Part shown: in pieces, positions 23,990 to 32,193 of the stretch | Layout of the letters: the number at the start of each line of letters is the position of its first letter | How positions within the stretch are numbered: position 1 is the first letter of the stretch | Assembly: GCA_900543165.1 (NCBI GenBank) | Contig: UQQQ01000007.1 | Location: 1 to 48,253, forward strand | From: an uncultured Dialister sp. | Lineage (GTDB): Bacteria > Bacillota > Negativicutes > Veillonellales > Dialisteraceae | Direction of reading: 5' to 3' | DNA length: 48,253 nucleotides | The notes under the pieces: generated by a model | Told to the model about the DNA's origin: nothing | Databases searched by the model: none | The model's input: the letters and a program-made list of their open reading frames with translations, nothing else | Position numbers and translations under genes: made by a program

Positions 23990-25234
23990 TTATTCCGCTC
24001 TCTCCAGCATGAGCTTCAGATCTTCCTTATGGAAGGACTTGATCTCCGGTTTCTCTTCAAGCATGGCAAGGACATAGGCGAGTGCCGCTTCGACACCGAC
24101 CTTGAGACCGCTCTCATCGATATCAAATTCCGGAGTATGGTGGTTCGCTCCGGTGCCCAACGCCTCATTTTTCGCGCCAGTGAAGGTAAAGAGCCCCGGA
24201 TAGGTAGACTCGGTGATGGCAAAAGTTTCCGAAGCCATCCATGGCTCGGTATCTTCCATGACATCGCCCACGCGCTCCGCGATGGCTTTCCGCGCCAGAT
24301 CTACGCACTCTTTATTATTGGCCGTAACAGGGAAGTACTGGTCTTCCATGATTTCTGCCGTGCAGCCGTAGTTGTCGCAGATGTCTTTGAGCAGCTTCCA
24401 GAAATCCTTGCGGAAGGAAAGTCCGTCTTCATTCACAAAGCAGCGCGCTGTGCCGGCGAAAGTGAGCTCGTCAGGGATGACATTCGGCGTGTCACCCGCC
24501 TGCACCATACCAAAGGAATAGGTGAGGCAGTTTCTCGGGCTGACTTTCCGCATACGGTAAGACTGGAGCGCCATGTAGAAAGCATTGAAGCAGTCGATCG
24601 GACTGACGGCGAGGCTCGGCATGGATCCATGCCCGCTCTTGCCATGAATCTTCACGCGGTAGAAGAAGGCACCTGCCAGTACACCATCATACATGACCGC
24701 GACCTTGCCCGCCGGCAGGCAGTACATCATGTGCGTGCCATAGCAGGCATCCACATGGATCTTCTTCTCATCGAGATAAGACAGCAGATGACCGACACCA
24801 CGCTCTCCCATTTCTTCTGCTTCTTCGAACATGAGAAGAACCTTGCCCTCCCATTCGTCCTTGTGCGCCGAAAGGATCTTCGCCGCGGTAAGAAGCATCG
24901 CCGTGTGACCGTCATGCCCGCAGGCATGAGAAACGCCGTGATTCTTCGAGAGGCATACCTTTTCGCATGCCAGATTCTTCGGATTCTCTTCGATCGGCAG
25001 CGCATCGATATCCGCCCGCATCAAGACCGTCCAGCCATCCTTCCCGCTGTCGATCATGCCGAAGACACCGCCGCGCGATACGCGGACGGTGGAAATCCCC
25101 CAGCCATGGAGTGTCTTTTCGATGAAGTCCATGGTCTGGAATTCCTGCTGCGACAGCTCCGGATTTTCATGGAAATGACGGCGAAGAGAAATGAGAAAAC
25201 TCTCCTCGGCTTCGACTGTTTTCTTTATATCCAT
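23990..25234 (-). CDS. M20 family amidohydrolase (N-acyl-amino-acid/hippurate hydrolase type)
   Basis: A 414-residue cytoplasmic metallopeptidase-fold hydrolase. It has the M20D dinuclear metal motifs HACGHDGHT (103-111) and EEAEEMGERG (137-146), with MRADIDALPIEE upstream and the lid/dimerisation region KIHGKSGHGSMP..SPIDCF. Family members hydrolyse N-acyl or N-benzoyl amino acids or indole-3-acetyl conjugates; which one cannot be told. The ATG at 25234 has AAGGAG at 9 nt; the ATG at 25261 is rejected because it lies in repeat sequence. A perfect promoter lies at 25349-25377, and a short MITE copy sits in the leader 3 nt from the Shine-Dalgarno. Confidence 0.9.
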   Translation of the reverse strand: MDIKKTVEAEESFLISLRRHFHENPELSQQEFQTMDFIEKTLHGWGISTVRVSRGGVFGMIDSGKDGWTVLMRADIDALPIEENPKNLACEKVCLSKNHGVSHACGHDGHTAMLLTAAKILSAHKDEWEGKVLLMFEEAEEMGERGVGHLLSYLDEKKIHVDACYGTHMMYCLPAGKVAVMYDGVLAGAFFYRVKIHGKSGHGSMPSLAVSPIDCFNAFYMALQSYRMRKVSPRNCLTYSFGMVQAGDTPNVIPDELTFAGTARCFVNEDGLSFRKDFWKLLKDICDNYGCTAEIMEDQYFPVTANNKECVDLARKAIAERVGDVMEDTEPWMASETFAITESTYPGLFTFTGAKNEALGTGANHHTPEFDIDESGLKVGVEAALAYVLAMLEEKPEIKSFHKEDLKLMLERAE

Positions 25235-25252
25235 TATAATCAGCTCCTTGAA

Positions 25253-25296
25253 GGGAAACACTGATGAAATCGTTGTCAGATTTAATCAGCGTTTCC
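25253..25296. mobile_element. MITE-like element, short copy B (44 bp)
   Basis: GGGAAACACTGAT and ATCAGCGTTTCC ends with only AATCGTTGTCAGATT-like sequence between. It is an internal-deletion form of the 161-bp element. It lies between the M20 promoter and its ribosome-binding site. Confidence 0.65.
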
Positions 25297-25348
25297 ATAG
25301 ATAGTCGGCAGAGATTCTGCCGCATGTCTTTCATTATACATGTCTTTC

Positions 25349-25377
25349 ATTATAGAAAGGGGAAAGATACGTGTCAA
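25349..25377 (-). promoter_or_regulatory. Promoter of the M20 hydrolase gene
   Basis: TTGACA (25372-25377), a 17-nt spacer and TATAAT (25349-25354) on the minus strand. A second TATAATGAAAGACATG unit directly follows, duplicating the -10 region. Confidence 0.85.
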
Positions 25378-25617
25378 ATGATATGGGGAAAAGATGCAAG
25401 GGGTTCAACGGGAATGCCTGAAGGTTTCTTTGAGAACAGGTTTCCCGTTTTGAGCTTTCCAAACATCGACTGCCTGACCGCGAATGACAAAGATTTCTCG
25501 CTTCGCTCGAAATGACGATACGAGAGAATCAGCAGTCGCTCGAGACTCCTAATCCCCAATCCCTGGTCACTAGTCCCAGTCACTCCTAATCCCTAGCTCC
25601 TAATCCCCAGTCACTAG
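25378..25617. repeat. Repeat cassette between M20 and PfkB genes
   Basis: GGGTTCAACGGGAATGCCTGAAGG, AACAGGTTTCCCGTTTTGAGC, GCGAATGACAAAGATTTCTC and CGAAATGACGATACGAG modules (25400-25535), then heptamers 25546-25622 that include the PfkB stop codon. Confidence 0.75.
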
Positions 25618-26547
25618 TCACTCCACTTCTCCCAGCGAAGGCATCGCAGGGATCGCACCGGCTCTGGTCGTCGAGAGGCTGGCGGCGCGGTTCGCGAAGG
25701 TAAGAATGGCTTCGAGGTGCGCTGCCGAAAGCTGGCTGAGATCTTCGCGGCAGAGTTTCGAGAGGGCTGCGCCGAAGAAGGTGTCTCCCGCGCCGTTCGT
25801 ATCGACGACTTTCGCAGGGACGCCCGGGACGCGACCGGTCAGATGCCCGAGCCGGTAGAAGCAGCCTGCCTCCCCGAGCGTCACAAGGATGAGGGAAATG
25901 CCCTTCTCCATCAGGCGCCTGCTGCCTTCTTCCCAGTCTTCCGATCCAGAAAGGAGCGGCAGTTCTTCTTCGGACACCTTGAGAATATCCACGAGCGGCA
26001 GCGGCTGGCGCATCGCGATGATGGCCTCCCGCGGATCGTCCCAGAGGCGGGCGCGGTAGTTCGGATCATAGGTGATGACCGCGCCATAGGATTTCGCGCG
26101 GCGGATGGCAGAGAGCACGCTGCCGCGGGCCGGCTCCGCCGTCAGAGACACCGAGCCGAAATGCACCATGTGCGCCTTTCTCAGAAGGAAATCCTGGATT
26201 TCCTCTTCCGTAAGCATGGTATCCGCATGAGATTTCCGATAAAACGTGAAACTCCGTTCCCCGTCTGCATCGATCGAGACGACGGCAAGGCTCGTCGGGT
26301 GCTTGGTATCGACGGCAAGCGCAGATACGTCGACGCCATCCTTTCTGAGAACGTCCGTCAGGTAGCGCCCGAAAGCATCGTCCCCGACTTTGCCGATGAA
26401 GGCCGTCCTCGCCCCGAGCCTCGCTGCAGCGACAGACAAATTCGCCGGCGCGCCGCCCGGATTTGCCGCATAGAGCGGCACGCCCTCCGCATTCACTCCG
26501 GTCTGCGTGAGGTCGATCAGTATTTCTCCGATGGATAAAATGTCCAT
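25618..26547 (-). CDS. PfkB family carbohydrate kinase (fructokinase-like)
   Basis: A 309-residue cytoplasmic sugar kinase. It has the N-terminal substrate motif GEILIDLTQTG and the glycine-rich NPGGAPANLSVAAARLG. The PfkB signature around the catalytic base is DTNGAGDTFFGA (GAGD at 252-255, D255). Closest in pattern to bacterial fructokinases and 2-dehydro-3-deoxygluconokinases; fructokinase is preferred because of the GGAPANVA-type motif, though this is not certain. The ATG at 26547 has AAAGGA at 7 nt. The TGA stop is the first TGA of a heptamer array. No sugar transporter adjoins. Confidence 0.85.
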   Translation of the reverse strand: MDILSIGEILIDLTQTGVNAEGVPLYAANPGGAPANLSVAAARLGARTAFIGKVGDDAFGRYLTDVLRKDGVDVSALAVDTKHPTSLAVVSIDADGERSFTFYRKSHADTMLTEEEIQDFLLRKAHMVHFGSVSLTAEPARGSVLSAIRRAKSYGAVITYDPNYRARLWDDPREAIIAMRQPLPLVDILKVSEEELPLLSGSEDWEEGSRRLMEKGISLILVTLGEAGCFYRLGHLTGRVPGVPAKVVDTNGAGDTFFGAALSKLCREDLSQLSAAHLEAILTFANRAASLSTTRAGAIPAMPSLGEVE

Positions 26548-26770
26548 GATACGTTCCTTTCGAGAAAATGGTTGGCAGGAATTAGTAGCTAGTGACTGGT
26601 GACTAAATGCCACTTTCGGGCATCGCCATTTTTTATAGTCCGCGGCGCTTCTATATTCTTATGCGCCGCACCACCATTTCGCATTTCTCATTTCTAATTT
26701 CTCATTCGATCAGAGCTTTCACTCACCATCAATGGGCAGTACGCCAGGGGGCTAACTATTGTACCTATTC
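26548..26770. repeat. Repeat cassette between PfkB and tRNA-Leu
   Basis: Heptamers (26582-26604) are followed by inverted copies of the standard modules: GGGCATCGCCAT, CCGCGGCGCTTC..ATGCGCCGCACC (26640-26672) and CATCAATGGGCAGTACGCC (26726-26750). Confidence 0.7.
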
Positions 26771-26810
26771 CAATCAAAAATCCGAACCCTTCTTCCAGAA
26801 AGGTTCGGAT
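26771..26810 (-). terminator. Terminator of tRNA-Leu
   Basis: ATCCGAACC..GGTTCGGAT stem with TTTTTGATTG following on the minus strand. Confidence 0.85.
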
Positions 26811-26814
26811 CATT

Positions 26815-26900
26815 TGGTGCCGGAGGCGGGACTTGAACCCGCACGATGTCGCCATCGCCAGATTTTGAGTCTGGTGCGTCTGCCATTCCGCCACTCCGGC
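26815..26900 (-). tRNA. tRNA-Leu (anticodon CAA)
   Basis: The minus strand folds as a class II tRNA. The acceptor GCCGGAG pairs with CTCCGGC, the anticodon loop CTCAAAA is enclosed by CCAGA/TCTGG giving CAA, the variable arm is long, and the T arm contains GGTTCAAGTCC. The terminal CCA is encoded (26815-26817). Confidence 0.97.
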
Positions 26901-26915
26901 ATATCGATAGTATGT

Positions 26916-26945
26916 ATTGTAGCATACCTATCGATGATGCGTCAA
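26916..26945 (-). promoter_or_regulatory. Promoter of tRNA-Leu
   Basis: TTGACG (26940-26945), an 18-nt spacer and TACAAT (26916-26921) on the minus strand, 16 bp before the tRNA 5' end. Confidence 0.8.
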
Positions 26946-27050
26946 TAATAAGTGAGAAACAAGAAGCGTGAAGCGGTAGTGCACATCCGGAAAAAACGGA
27001 TGACAGCGCTATGCCATACCAGCCACCAGTCACTAGTCACTAGTCACTTT

Positions 27051-27263
27051 TCACTTTTCAATGCCTTCAAACGTATAGTCCTTATCCTCGACCGCTTTCT
27101 TGATGTCTGCGTCAGGGATTTCTTTGGAAAGTGTCAGGACAGCCGTGCCTGTCTCATGAGAAACTTCTGCTTTTTCGACGCCGTCCAGTGCTTCCAGCGC
27201 TTTCTTCACTGCCATTTCGCAGTGACCGCACATCATGCCTTTGATTTTGACTGTTTCTTTCAT
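27051..27263 (-). CDS. Possible internally initiated CopZ copper chaperone (70 aa) in the copA frame
   Basis: Inside copA and in the same frame, the ATG at 27263 is preceded by AAAGGAGG with 8-nt spacing, better than the site of copA itself. Translation from it gives a 70-residue single HMA domain (MKETVKIKGMMCGHCEMAVK to the shared stop) with the MxCxxC metal site. This matches free CopZ chaperones in length and layout. The Shine-Dalgarno encodes the linker PKEENE between the second and third HMA domains. It may be a former separate copZ fused by loss of the intervening stop, or a dual product. Internal initiation is inferred from sequence only. Confidence 0.6.
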   Translation of the reverse strand: MKETVKIKGMMCGHCEMAVKKALEALDGVEKAEVSHETGTAVLTLSKEIPDADIKKAVEDKDYTFEGIEK

Positions 27264-29840
27264 TTCGTTTTCCTCCTTTGGAAATTGAATGCTTACATAC
27301 TGATAGTCTGCCGCCGCCAGAACCTTCCTGAGGTCGGCTTCCCGGGGCAGCAGGGTGTAACGGATCTTAGCCTCCCCCGTCTTCGCATCAGCTTTCAGGC
27401 AGGTGACAGAGGGGAGCGTCTCCAGTGCTTTCTTCACATGCGCTTCGCAGTTCTCACACATCATGCCTTCGACATGGATGATGGCGCAGTGGGAGCTTTC
27501 CTCCTTTAAGAGAGCAGCTTCGTTTTCCCTGACGCTGGCGCGATGACGGATCGGCTTGTCATGAGTTGCATCATGGATGTTCACGCGGGTGAGCCGGAGG
27601 GCATTCAGGCAGACGGTGAAGCTCGAGAGCGACATCGCTGCCGCCGCCCACATGGGGTTTAAGGAAATCCCGGTATACAGGCCCGCTGCCATGGGAATCA
27701 AAAGCGCATTGTAGGCGAAAGCCCAGAAGAGATTCTCGTGAATATTCCGCAGGGTCTTCCTCGAGAGGCGGATGGCGGCCGTTGCATCCGTCAGGCGCGA
27801 ATTCATGAGTACGACATCCGCCGAATCAATCGCGACGTCTGTCCCGCCTCCGATCGCCATGCCGACGTCAGCGCGTGTAAGGGCAGGCGCATCATTGATA
27901 CCGTCGCCGATCATGAGGACGCGTCCGCGCTCTGCGAGTTTCCTGACAGCCGCTTCTTTCCCATCCGGCAGAATCCCCGAAAGGATGGTATCGACGCCTG
28001 CTGCCTGTCCGATGGCGCGGGCCGTCTTTTCATTGTCTCCCGTCAGCATGACGACCTCGATCCCCATCGCGTGCAGTTCCTGCACGGCTCTGGCAGAATC
28101 CTTTCTGAGAACATCCGCGACCGCGATGAGGCCGAGAAGCACGCCTTCCTGCATAAAGAGAAGCGGCGTCTTCCCTTCTTCTGCGAGAGCGTCCGCACGG
28201 GCGCGCAGGGAGCTGGTATCTGCCAAAGAGGTAATGTAGGCGAAGGAGCCGCCGGCGAGCGTTTTCCCTTGCTGCTTCCCGGTGAGGCCCTTTCCGGGGA
28301 GGATGAGGAAATCGGTGATTTCCTCGGCTTTGATCCCCCGCTCGTCCGCAAGATCGGCGATGGCGCGTGCGAGCGGATGCTCTGATTTCTTTTCCAGCGC
28401 ATATGCCGCCTGCAGGAGCTCATCCTCTGAAATACCGTCTTCGGGCACGATGTCAGTCACGCAAGGCGCGCCCTCGGTGAGCGTCCCCGTCTTATCGAGC
28501 GCAGCGATCTGGACACGGCCCGTCATTTCCATCGCTTCACTCGTCTTGAAAAGGATGCCATGCTTCGCGCCCAGACCATTTCCCACCATGATCGCGACCG
28601 GTGTGGCAAGTCCCAGCGCGCAGGGGCAGGAAATCAAGAGGACAGAGATGGCATAGGTCAGAGCCTCCCGCGCGCTGCTTCCCCATGCCAGATGCACCGC
28701 GAAGACAAGCACCGCAATGCCAATGACTGCGGGCACAAAGACGGCGGAGACCCGGTCTGCCATGCGGGCGATCGGCGCTTTCGTCGCAGCCGCCTCGCTC
28801 ACCATGCGGATGATCTGAGAAAAGGACGTATCCTCCCCCACGCGCGTCGCCTTTGCGGTGATGTGCCCATTCGTATTGATCGAGGCTGCACGCACGACAT
28901 CGCCGACCCCCTTATCGACCGGCACCGACTCGCCCGTCAGTGCCGACTCGTCGAGCGCCGCCGTTCCCGAGAGGATTTCGCCATCGACAGGGACCGCTTC
29001 GCCCGGTTTCACCAGAAAGATGTCGCCTGCTCTGACCTCGCTCACAGGGAGACGGATTTCCTCTCCGTTTCGGAGGAGCAATGCCTCTTTCGGCGCCATC
29101 TTCATGAGCGACTTCAGCGCATCCGTCGTGCGCCCTTTTGACAGAGCTTCGAGGAGCTTTCCCACAGTGATGAGTGCGGGAATCATCGCAGCAGCCTCAA
29201 AATAGAGCTGGTCATGGTAGAGCGGCATGATATTCATGTTCGACACACCATTTGTGATGAGCCATGTCATCCGATAGAAGATGCAGAGTGACCAGAGAAA
29301 GGAAATCCCGGATCCCATTGCGACCAGCACATCCATATTCGGCGCGCCCTGCGAAAGCGAGCGGAAACCGGAAATGAAAAAGTCACGGTTGATGCCCAGC
29401 ACGAAGAGTGAGAGCAACATTTGCGAAAGCGCCAGCCCCAGATGGTTGTGATCCAGAAATGACGGGACCGGCCAGGAAAGCATATTGTGCCCCATCGTGA
29501 TGTACATGAGAAGCACCAGAAACAGAGCCGACCAGATGAGTCGCTTCGCCAGCCGCGGCGTCTCGCGATCCTTCAGCGCTTCCTCTTCGACAGACATCAG
29601 CGGACTTCCCGCAGACCTTGGATCTTCCATGGGCGAAGCTCCATAGCCTGCCTTCTCCACCGCACGCACGACCGCATCCTCTCCGGCCGTACCCTCGACA
29701 ATCATGGAATTCGTCAAAAGAGAGACGGAAACTTTGGAAACGCCGGGCACTTTTTTCACCGCCCGCTCCACATGCCCTTGGCACGCCGCACATGTCATGC
29801 CGGTGACGATGAAATGGTTTTTGTTATTTATCGTATGCAA
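27051..29840 (-). CDS. copA: Copper-exporting P1B-type ATPase fused to C-terminal CopZ-like domains
   Basis: A 929-residue Cu(I) export ATPase of the inner membrane. It has an N-terminal metal-binding domain (GMTCAAC, Cys17/20), the TGES actuator, the CPC channel motif (405-407), DKTGTLTEG with phosphorylated D449, SEHPLA, GDGINDAPALTRADVG, and the copper-type AYNALLIP and NPMWAAAAMSLSS in the last membrane helices. Two further HMA domains follow the last helix: about 785-855 (MMCENC) and 860-929 (MMCGHC). Three HMA domains with two at the C-terminus is unusual; the last equals a complete CopZ chaperone with its own ribosome-binding site. Translation probably starts at TTG (29840) with GGAGG at 6 nt. 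csoR lies upstream on the same strand. Confidence 0.93.
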   Translation of the reverse strand: MHTINNKNHFIVTGMTCAACQGHVERAVKKVPGVSKVSVSLLTNSMIVEGTAGEDAVVRAVEKAGYGASPMEDPRSAGSPLMSVEEEALKDRETPRLAKRLIWSALFLVLLMYITMGHNMLSWPVPSFLDHNHLGLALSQMLLSLFVLGINRDFFISGFRSLSQGAPNMDVLVAMGSGISFLWSLCIFYRMTWLITNGVSNMNIMPLYHDQLYFEAAAMIPALITVGKLLEALSKGRTTDALKSLMKMAPKEALLLRNGEEIRLPVSEVRAGDIFLVKPGEAVPVDGEILSGTAALDESALTGESVPVDKGVGDVVRAASINTNGHITAKATRVGEDTSFSQIIRMVSEAAATKAPIARMADRVSAVFVPAVIGIAVLVFAVHLAWGSSAREALTYAISVLLISCPCALGLATPVAIMVGNGLGAKHGILFKTSEAMEMTGRVQIAALDKTGTLTEGAPCVTDIVPEDGISEDELLQAAYALEKKSEHPLARAIADLADERGIKAEEITDFLILPGKGLTGKQQGKTLAGGSFAYITSLADTSSLRARADALAEEGKTPLLFMQEGVLLGLIAVADVLRKDSARAVQELHAMGIEVVMLTGDNEKTARAIGQAAGVDTILSGILPDGKEAAVRKLAERGRVLMIGDGINDAPALTRADVGMAIGGGTDVAIDSADVVLMNSRLTDATAAIRLSRKTLRNIHENLFWAFAYNALLIPMAAGLYTGISLNPMWAAAAMSLSSFTVCLNALRLTRVNIHDATHDKPIRHRASVRENEAALLKEESSHCAIIHVEGMMCENCEAHVKKALETLPSVTCLKADAKTGEAKIRYTLLPREADLRKVLAAADYQYVSIQFPKEENEMKETVKIKGMMCGHCEMAVKKALEALDGVEKAEVSHETGTAVLTLSKEIPDADIKKAVEDKDYTFEGIEK

Positions 29841-30184
29841 AATTCACCTCCGAGAAAATGGGTTCAGGGTTCGCCCCAGGGACTACCCCTGAACCTTGAA
29901 GTTCGAAAGCAGGGATTAGGAGTCTCAAGTGCCTGGTGACTCGTGACTAGTGACTGGAATGCTTGGGAAACGCTGATTAAATCGAAGAGTCAGATTTTAC
30001 TCTTGAATTTTCATACATAGCTTCGACATAACATTCCTTAAATAGCCAGCTCATGGCATCGCCATGATTTATACTTTGCGGCGCTTCCATATTTTTATGC
30101 GCCGCACCACCATTTCTAATTTCTCATTCAGTCAAAGCTTTCAATCGTAATCAAGGGGCACCACACCCCTGAACCTTGCACCTT
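29841..30184. repeat. Repeat-filled gap between csoR and copA
   Basis: Heptamers (29908-29958) read away from copA. A half copy of the MITE-like element (29965-30050) and inverted GGCATCGCCATGATT, GCGGCGCTTCC..GCGCCGCACC (30075-30105) and AATCAAGGGGCACC (30157-30170) modules follow. No promoter for copA was recognised. Confidence 0.7.
29965..30050. mobile_element. MITE-like element, truncated copy C
   Basis: GGGAAACGCTGATTAAATCG is followed by CATACATAGCTTCG and TTCCTTAAATAGC, matching the left half of the copy at 46236-46396. The right half is missing. Confidence 0.7.
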
Positions 30185-30499
30185 TTATTTCATCAGCTTC
30201 TCCAGCATCGCACAGAGCTCATCGACTTTATCCTCTTTGCCTTCCCGAATATCTTCGGCAACGCAGCCGCGGATGTGAGCCGCCAGAAGGAGCTTATTGA
30301 AACTGTTCAGCGCATTTGACACGGCAGAGACCTGCATCACAATGTCAGGGCAGTAGGCATCATTCTCCACCATCTTCTCGATCCCGCGGATCTGTCCCTC
30401 CATGGTCTTGAGCCGCGTCATCAGACGCTTTCTTTCTCGCTCCGTCCGCTCCGTGTGACGGCAGCACTCGCAGGAGGTGGTTGTTAGTTTTTCAGTCAT
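30185..30499 (-). CDS. csoR: CsoR family copper-sensing repressor
   Basis: A 104-residue helical repressor. The Cu(I) ligands of true CsoR proteins are present in order: C50 (DAYCPDIV), H75 and C79 (AAHIRGC). The RLKTMEGQIRGIEKM signature lies at about 29-43. The N-terminus carries an extra CECCRHTE cluster. In this family, copper binding releases DNA and derepresses efflux. It lies directly upstream of the copper ATPase gene, and a CsoR-like G/C-tract operator is seen in the promoter region at 30897-30909. AAAGGA lies 8 nt before the ATG. Confidence 0.94.
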   Translation of the reverse strand: MTEKLTTTSCECCRHTERTERERKRLMTRLKTMEGQIRGIEKMVENDAYCPDIVMQVSAVSNALNSFNKLLLAAHIRGCVAEDIREGKEDKVDELCAMLEKLMK

Positions 30500-30889
30500 G
30501 GAAGATGTCCTTTCGAAATAAAGTGGGAAGGGTTCAGGTTGATGGGTTCAGGCTTCAGGGTTCAGGGTTGTGGTGGCGGCTTCGCCGCAAATATATGAGG
30601 CGATGCCCGAAAGTCTCTCGATAGCAGGTTTTCTCGTATCGGAGCCTTCCCCTTGCGGGGAAGGTGCCCCGTAGGGGCGGATAGGGCACAGGCGGCATGA
30701 AAGACAGATGAGGAAAGCGGAGAAGTGCGCGGCACATGTGGGAAAAGCATAAGACCCTCACCGCGAATGACAAAGATTTCTCACTTCGCTCGAAATGACG
30801 ATACGAGAAGCTGATGTCTCCTAGTCTTTTAGTCACCAGTCACCAGTCACCAGTCACCAGTCACCAGTCACCAGTCACCAGTCACCCAT
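30500..30889. repeat. Long repeat leader between the csoR promoter and csoR
   Basis: Going away from csoR: GGTTCA repeats (30530-30565), GTGGCGGCTTCGCCGC and ATGCCCGAAAGTC modules, and a module of about 110 bp at 30643-30752 that recurs inverted at 47733-47843. Then come GCGAATGACAAAGATTTCTC and CGAAATGACGATACGAG, and finally eight CACCAGT heptamers (30836-30887). If the promoter at 30890 is used, all of this is transcribed as the csoR 5' leader. Confidence 0.7.
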
Positions 30890-30919
30890 AGACTACACCC
30901 CCCTGGGGTCTTTTGTCAA
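30890..30919 (-). promoter_or_regulatory. csoR-copA promoter with CsoR-type operator
   Basis: TTGACA (30914-30919) and TAGTCT (30890-30895) are 18 nt apart on the minus strand. Between them ACCCC-AGG-GGGGT (30897-30909) has the interrupted C/G-tract dyad known for CsoR operators. Confidence 0.65.
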
Positions 30920-30932
30920 TTGAAAAAATCAA

Positions 30933-30990
30933 GGGAAACACTGATTCAATCGTTGTTCGATTTGACTCTGCGATTGAATCAGCGTTTCCC
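30933..30990. mobile_element. MITE-like element, short copy D (58 bp)
   Basis: GGGAAACACTGATTCAATCG and CGATTGAATCAGCGTTTCCC form 20-bp terminal inverted repeats with one mismatch, around TTGTTCGATTTGACTCTG. AA flanks both ends. It abuts the -35 of the csoR promoter (14 bp). Confidence 0.75.
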
Positions 30991-31404
30991 AAGAACCGGC
31001 AATGCACATGCCAGCTCTTTGCGAAAGGTTTATAGTTAGCCCTTGGGGCGTGCCGCCCTTAGATTACGTTTGAAAGCCTCACTTGAATGAGAATGGTGGT
31101 GCGGCGCATTTCGTCATCCTGAGCGGAGAAAAACGTCGTATGTTAAAAAATGGCTGATCTGAAATAGGAGAACTGAGTCGAAGGATCTAAGCACCGCAAA
31201 GTATAATATAAATAATGGCAATGCCCGAAGATGGTATTTAGTCACTAGTCACTAGTCACTAGTCACTAGTCACCAGTCACTCCTAATCCCTAATTCCTAG
31301 CCACTCATCCCTGCTTTCAAGCATCCATCGCTTATCGGTCTGCAAGGAAGATTTCTCGGCAACGCTTTCAATGACGATACGGGAGCCCGATGTCTCTTAG
31401 TCTT
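30991..31404. repeat. Repeat cassette upstream of the csoR promoter
   Basis: GTTAGCCCTTGGGGCGTGCCG module (31032-31070), an 84-bp unit variant (31112-31193) inside a GCGGCGC/GCACCGC pair, ATGCCCGAAGATGG, long heptamer runs (31238-31312), GGTCTGCAAGGAAGATTTCTCGG (31340-31362) and a last heptamer run that encodes the C-terminus of SurE. No gene is seen. Confidence 0.75.
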
Positions 31405-32193
31405 TTAGTCACCAGTCACTCGAGAAGCCTCAGCCCCAGTCACGATTTCCTTGACTACATCCATCTTTCCTGCTTCCGTCTGGTCCCATGTGATCGGCGT
31501 CAGGGTCGGATAGCCGCGGTGCGCCCAGTACACATCCGTCTCCGGATCATCACAAGAGAGCGCCTTGCCGGAGAGCCAGAAGCCCAGATGACCGGACGGA
31601 TCTCTCATTTCCTGGATCGCATTGTCATAATGCTGCAGGCCGAGGCGTTTCACCTTGAGATGCGCGAAGGAGAGATGTTCAGCAGGCTTTGGCATATTGA
31701 GATTCAGAATGCCGCGATATTTCTTTTCGATAAAATATCGCTTCACGATATCCAAGGCAAAGTCTGATGCTTTTTCCAGAAAGTCCGCTTCCTTTGTGGT
31801 CTCTGCCGAGAGCGCGATAGATGGTATCCCTGTGAAGATGCCTTCGAGCGCGCCGCCGACGGTCCCGCTGTAAATGCAGTCGCTCCCCGTGTTGTAGCCG
31901 TTATTGATACCAGAGACGATGAGGTCAGGCATGTCATCCCGAAGCCAGCGGCAGAGCGCGAGCTTCGCACAGTCCGCCGTCGTCCCGCTGCAGGCAAGTA
32001 CAGTGATGTTCTCCCCATAGCTTTCCTTGTACCACAGGCGCAGGTATGTCTGCAGCGACAGGGAAGAGGAGCAGGAACTCCGTCCCTTATCCGGCGCGAT
32101 CACCGTCACGCGCCCGAGCGTCGCCAGCTTCTTTGCCATGGCAACAATGCCCGGCGCTTCATATCCATCATCGTTCGTCAAAAAAATATGCAT
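31405..32193 (-). CDS. surE: 5'/3'-nucleotidase SurE
   Basis: A 262-residue SurE-family phosphatase that removes phosphate from nucleoside monophosphates; cytoplasmic and metal dependent. Signatures are ILTNDDG-like FLTNDDGYEAPGI at the N-terminus, APDKGRSSCSSSLS, and SGINNGYNTGSDCIYSGTVGGALEG with the metal-binding Asn. AAGGAG lies 8 nt before the ATG. The last five codons (GTG ACT GGT GAC TAA) are made entirely of heptamer repeat, so the native C-terminus has been extended or replaced by repeat sequence. It is monocistronic between repeat blocks. Confidence 0.94.
   Translation of the reverse strand: MHIFLTNDDGYEAPGIVAMAKKLATLGRVTVIAPDKGRSSCSSSLSLQTYLRLWYKESYGENITVLACSGTTADCAKLALCRWLRDDMPDLIVSGINNGYNTGSDCIYSGTVGGALEGIFTGIPSIALSAETTKEADFLEKASDFALDIVKRYFIEKKYRGILNLNMPKPAEHLSFAHLKVKRLGLQHYDNAIQEMRDPSGHLGFWLSGKALSCDDPETDVYWAHRGYPTLTPITWDQTEAGKMDVVKEIVTGAEASRVTGD

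Noticed and set aside
30555..30836. Minus-strand frames of 62-93 codons in the csoR leader
   Set aside because: They run through modules that recur at other gaps and lack start signals.
30836..30887. Tandem CACCAGT units as a possible CRISPR array
   Set aside because: The units are contiguous 7-mers with no unique spacers, and there are no cas genes.
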